Of a DNA stretch of 64,000 bases, positions 63,168 through 64,000 are shown piece after piece (within the stretch, counting starts at the first letter, position 1; the number at the start of each line of letters is the position of its first letter). Source of the DNA: Punica granatum (lineage: Eukaryota > Streptophyta > Magnoliopsida > Myrtales > Lythraceae); assembly GCF_007655135.1 (NCBI RefSeq), contig NC_045131.1, positions 29,496,001 to 29,560,000 on the forward strand, in the 5' to 3' direction. Under the pieces are notes generated by a model. That model saw only the letters and a list, made by a program, of their open reading frames with translations, ran no database searches and had not been told where the DNA came from. Made by a program: the position numbers and the translations under genes.

Positions 63168-64000
63168 TCATGGGAAAATCAGCTTTTCCTCTTCGACCTT
63201 GTCCTTGCCGCTAGGGCAAATGCCGATTAGATTGATAGCCGCATCAGAATTTGATTCATGGTCAGGGAGGGGGTTGGCTTGGACATTTGGCGGCTTGACT
63301 TCATTGAAAGAGAGTTGGTTCTTCTCAATCATCTCCTGCAATTTGCCCCGAAGGGTGTAACAATCGTCCGTAGTGTGCCCCGGGGCACCCATGTGGTATT
63401 CACAACGGAGATTCTGATCTTGATTCGCGGGATTGAACTGAGGATGAGGGGCCACGGGTCTAATTTCCTTCTCTGCCAGAAGTTGGCGATAGACTTGTGA
63501 CTGGGGAATCGGCAAAGGCGGGTATTGCAGACGTGGCCTGGCCTGCCCTCCTTGTCGAGGTTGCAAGGTTGGGGCTTGTTGAGCCGTTGGTGGAGCTCCT
63601 AAAGCTAGGGGCCCATTTGGAGATGCCCAATGAGAGGTAGTCGCGTAATTATAACCATATGGTTGCGGGGCTCGTGGCGGAGGGTAAGCTAATAGCGCCG
63701 AGTAGTTAATCGGCGGGGCCGGGTATTGCTGCTGGTACGGCATGGGTGTTTGGCGTCCAAGGCTGACGGCATTAACGGACGCGTCTCTGCCCTTTTTGTT
63801 ACTCGTTGGTGATGGCGCAGTAGTGGCATTCTTTGGTGACTGCCTCTCCTTTCCAGTCGGTCCTTCTATCTTCCCAAGCTTGATGCCTATGTCAAGCTTC
63901 TTCCCAGCGTCGATCAGACTGGAGAATGAGGAAGTATGGGCCAATAGGTGCAAGTAGTAGGCCCCTGTGAGAGTGGAGTGGAATAACTGGATTTGTTGCG
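63168..64000 (-). CDS. Ty3/gypsy Gag, C-terminal part (N-terminus beyond window)
   Basis: The frame is open from the window edge to a TGA at 63168-63170 (276 residues visible). It begins with QLFHSTLTGAYY, the end of a retrotransposon gag core. Next comes a Pro/Gln-rich linker of about 100 residues, then a nucleocapsid-like motif CEYHMGAPGHTTDDC (Cys-x2-His-x5-His-x4-Cys), then KLQEMIEKNQLSF and VQANPLPDHES, which are typical of plant gypsy Gag. It packages element RNA. The frame is intact here but stops before any protease, so it either marks a gag-only element or a truncated gag-pol. Confidence 0.85.
   Translation of the reverse strand, partial: QQIQLFHSTLTGAYYLHLLAHTSSFSSLIDAGKKLDIGIKLGKIEGPTGKERQSPKNATTAPSPTSNKKGRDASVNAVSLGRQTPMPYQQQYPAPPINYSALLAYPPPRAPQPYGYNYATTSHWASPNGPLALGAPPTAQQAPTLQPRQGGQARPRLQYPPLPIPQSQVYRQLLAEKEIRPVAPHPQFNPANQDQNLRCEYHMGAPGHTTDDCYTLRGKLQEMIEKNQLSFNEVKPPNVQANPLPDHESNSDAAINLIGICPSGKDKVEEEKLIFP

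Overview
This is a window of plant nuclear DNA, most likely from a flowering eudicot. The genes are split by GT-AG introns, two of the three protein families present are plant-specific or plant-expanded, the spacers are AT-rich, and the rest is LTR retrotransposons, TRIM, SINE and foldback elements plus decayed plastid DNA. I cannot name the species from the sequence.

Three gene families are well supported, all on the minus strand. (1) Two head-to-tail MATE transporter genes of the DETOXIFICATION 40 (DTX40) type lie at 75-6371 (7 exons, 516 aa) and 15643-22821 (8 exons, 517 aa). Their exon lengths match almost exactly, so they are a tandem duplication. The second has one extra intron and has collected a complete TRIM, a long-TIR foldback element and a SINE in three different introns. 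(2) An At1g61900-like GPI-anchored protein with a SPARK-type cysteine-rich region lies at 35283-38479 (8 coding exons, 447 aa), including a 15-nt micro-exon. (3) A single-exon gene for a 125-aa MGNCC protein, predicted to be myristoylated, lies at 45499-45876. All splice sites were read by eye, and the reading frames close exactly at every junction.

Layout: 1-6.4 kb DTX gene A; 6.4-15.6 kb repeats (decayed AT-rich tandem repeats, a 29-G run, a 697-bp foldback element, a 136-bp MITE, a diverged segmental duplication); 15.6-22.8 kb DTX gene B with its intronic insertions; 22.8-32 kb repeats (1-kb foldback element, diverged duplications, a TC microsatellite, a plastid trnN-like relic); 32-34.8 kb a broken Ty1/copia element; 35.3-38.5 kb the SPARK-type gene; 38.5-45.5 kb a 192-bp tandem duplication, a 33-G run and a plastid 23S rRNA relic; 45.5-45.9 kb the MGNCC gene; 46-56.8 kb mostly anonymous AT-rich DNA with SINE-like copies and a second, inverted copia integrase relic; 56.9-64 kb the 3' part of a large Ty3/gypsy element.

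The gypsy element is the most unusual object. It has a 2.87-kb LTR, a polypurine tract, an array of about 25 copies of a 29-bp repeat just inside the LTR, and a gag reading frame followed by 2.5 kb without recognisable protease, reverse transcriptase, RNase H or integrase. Because 29 is not a multiple of 3, the array encodes the same 29-residue peptide period in all three minus-strand frames.
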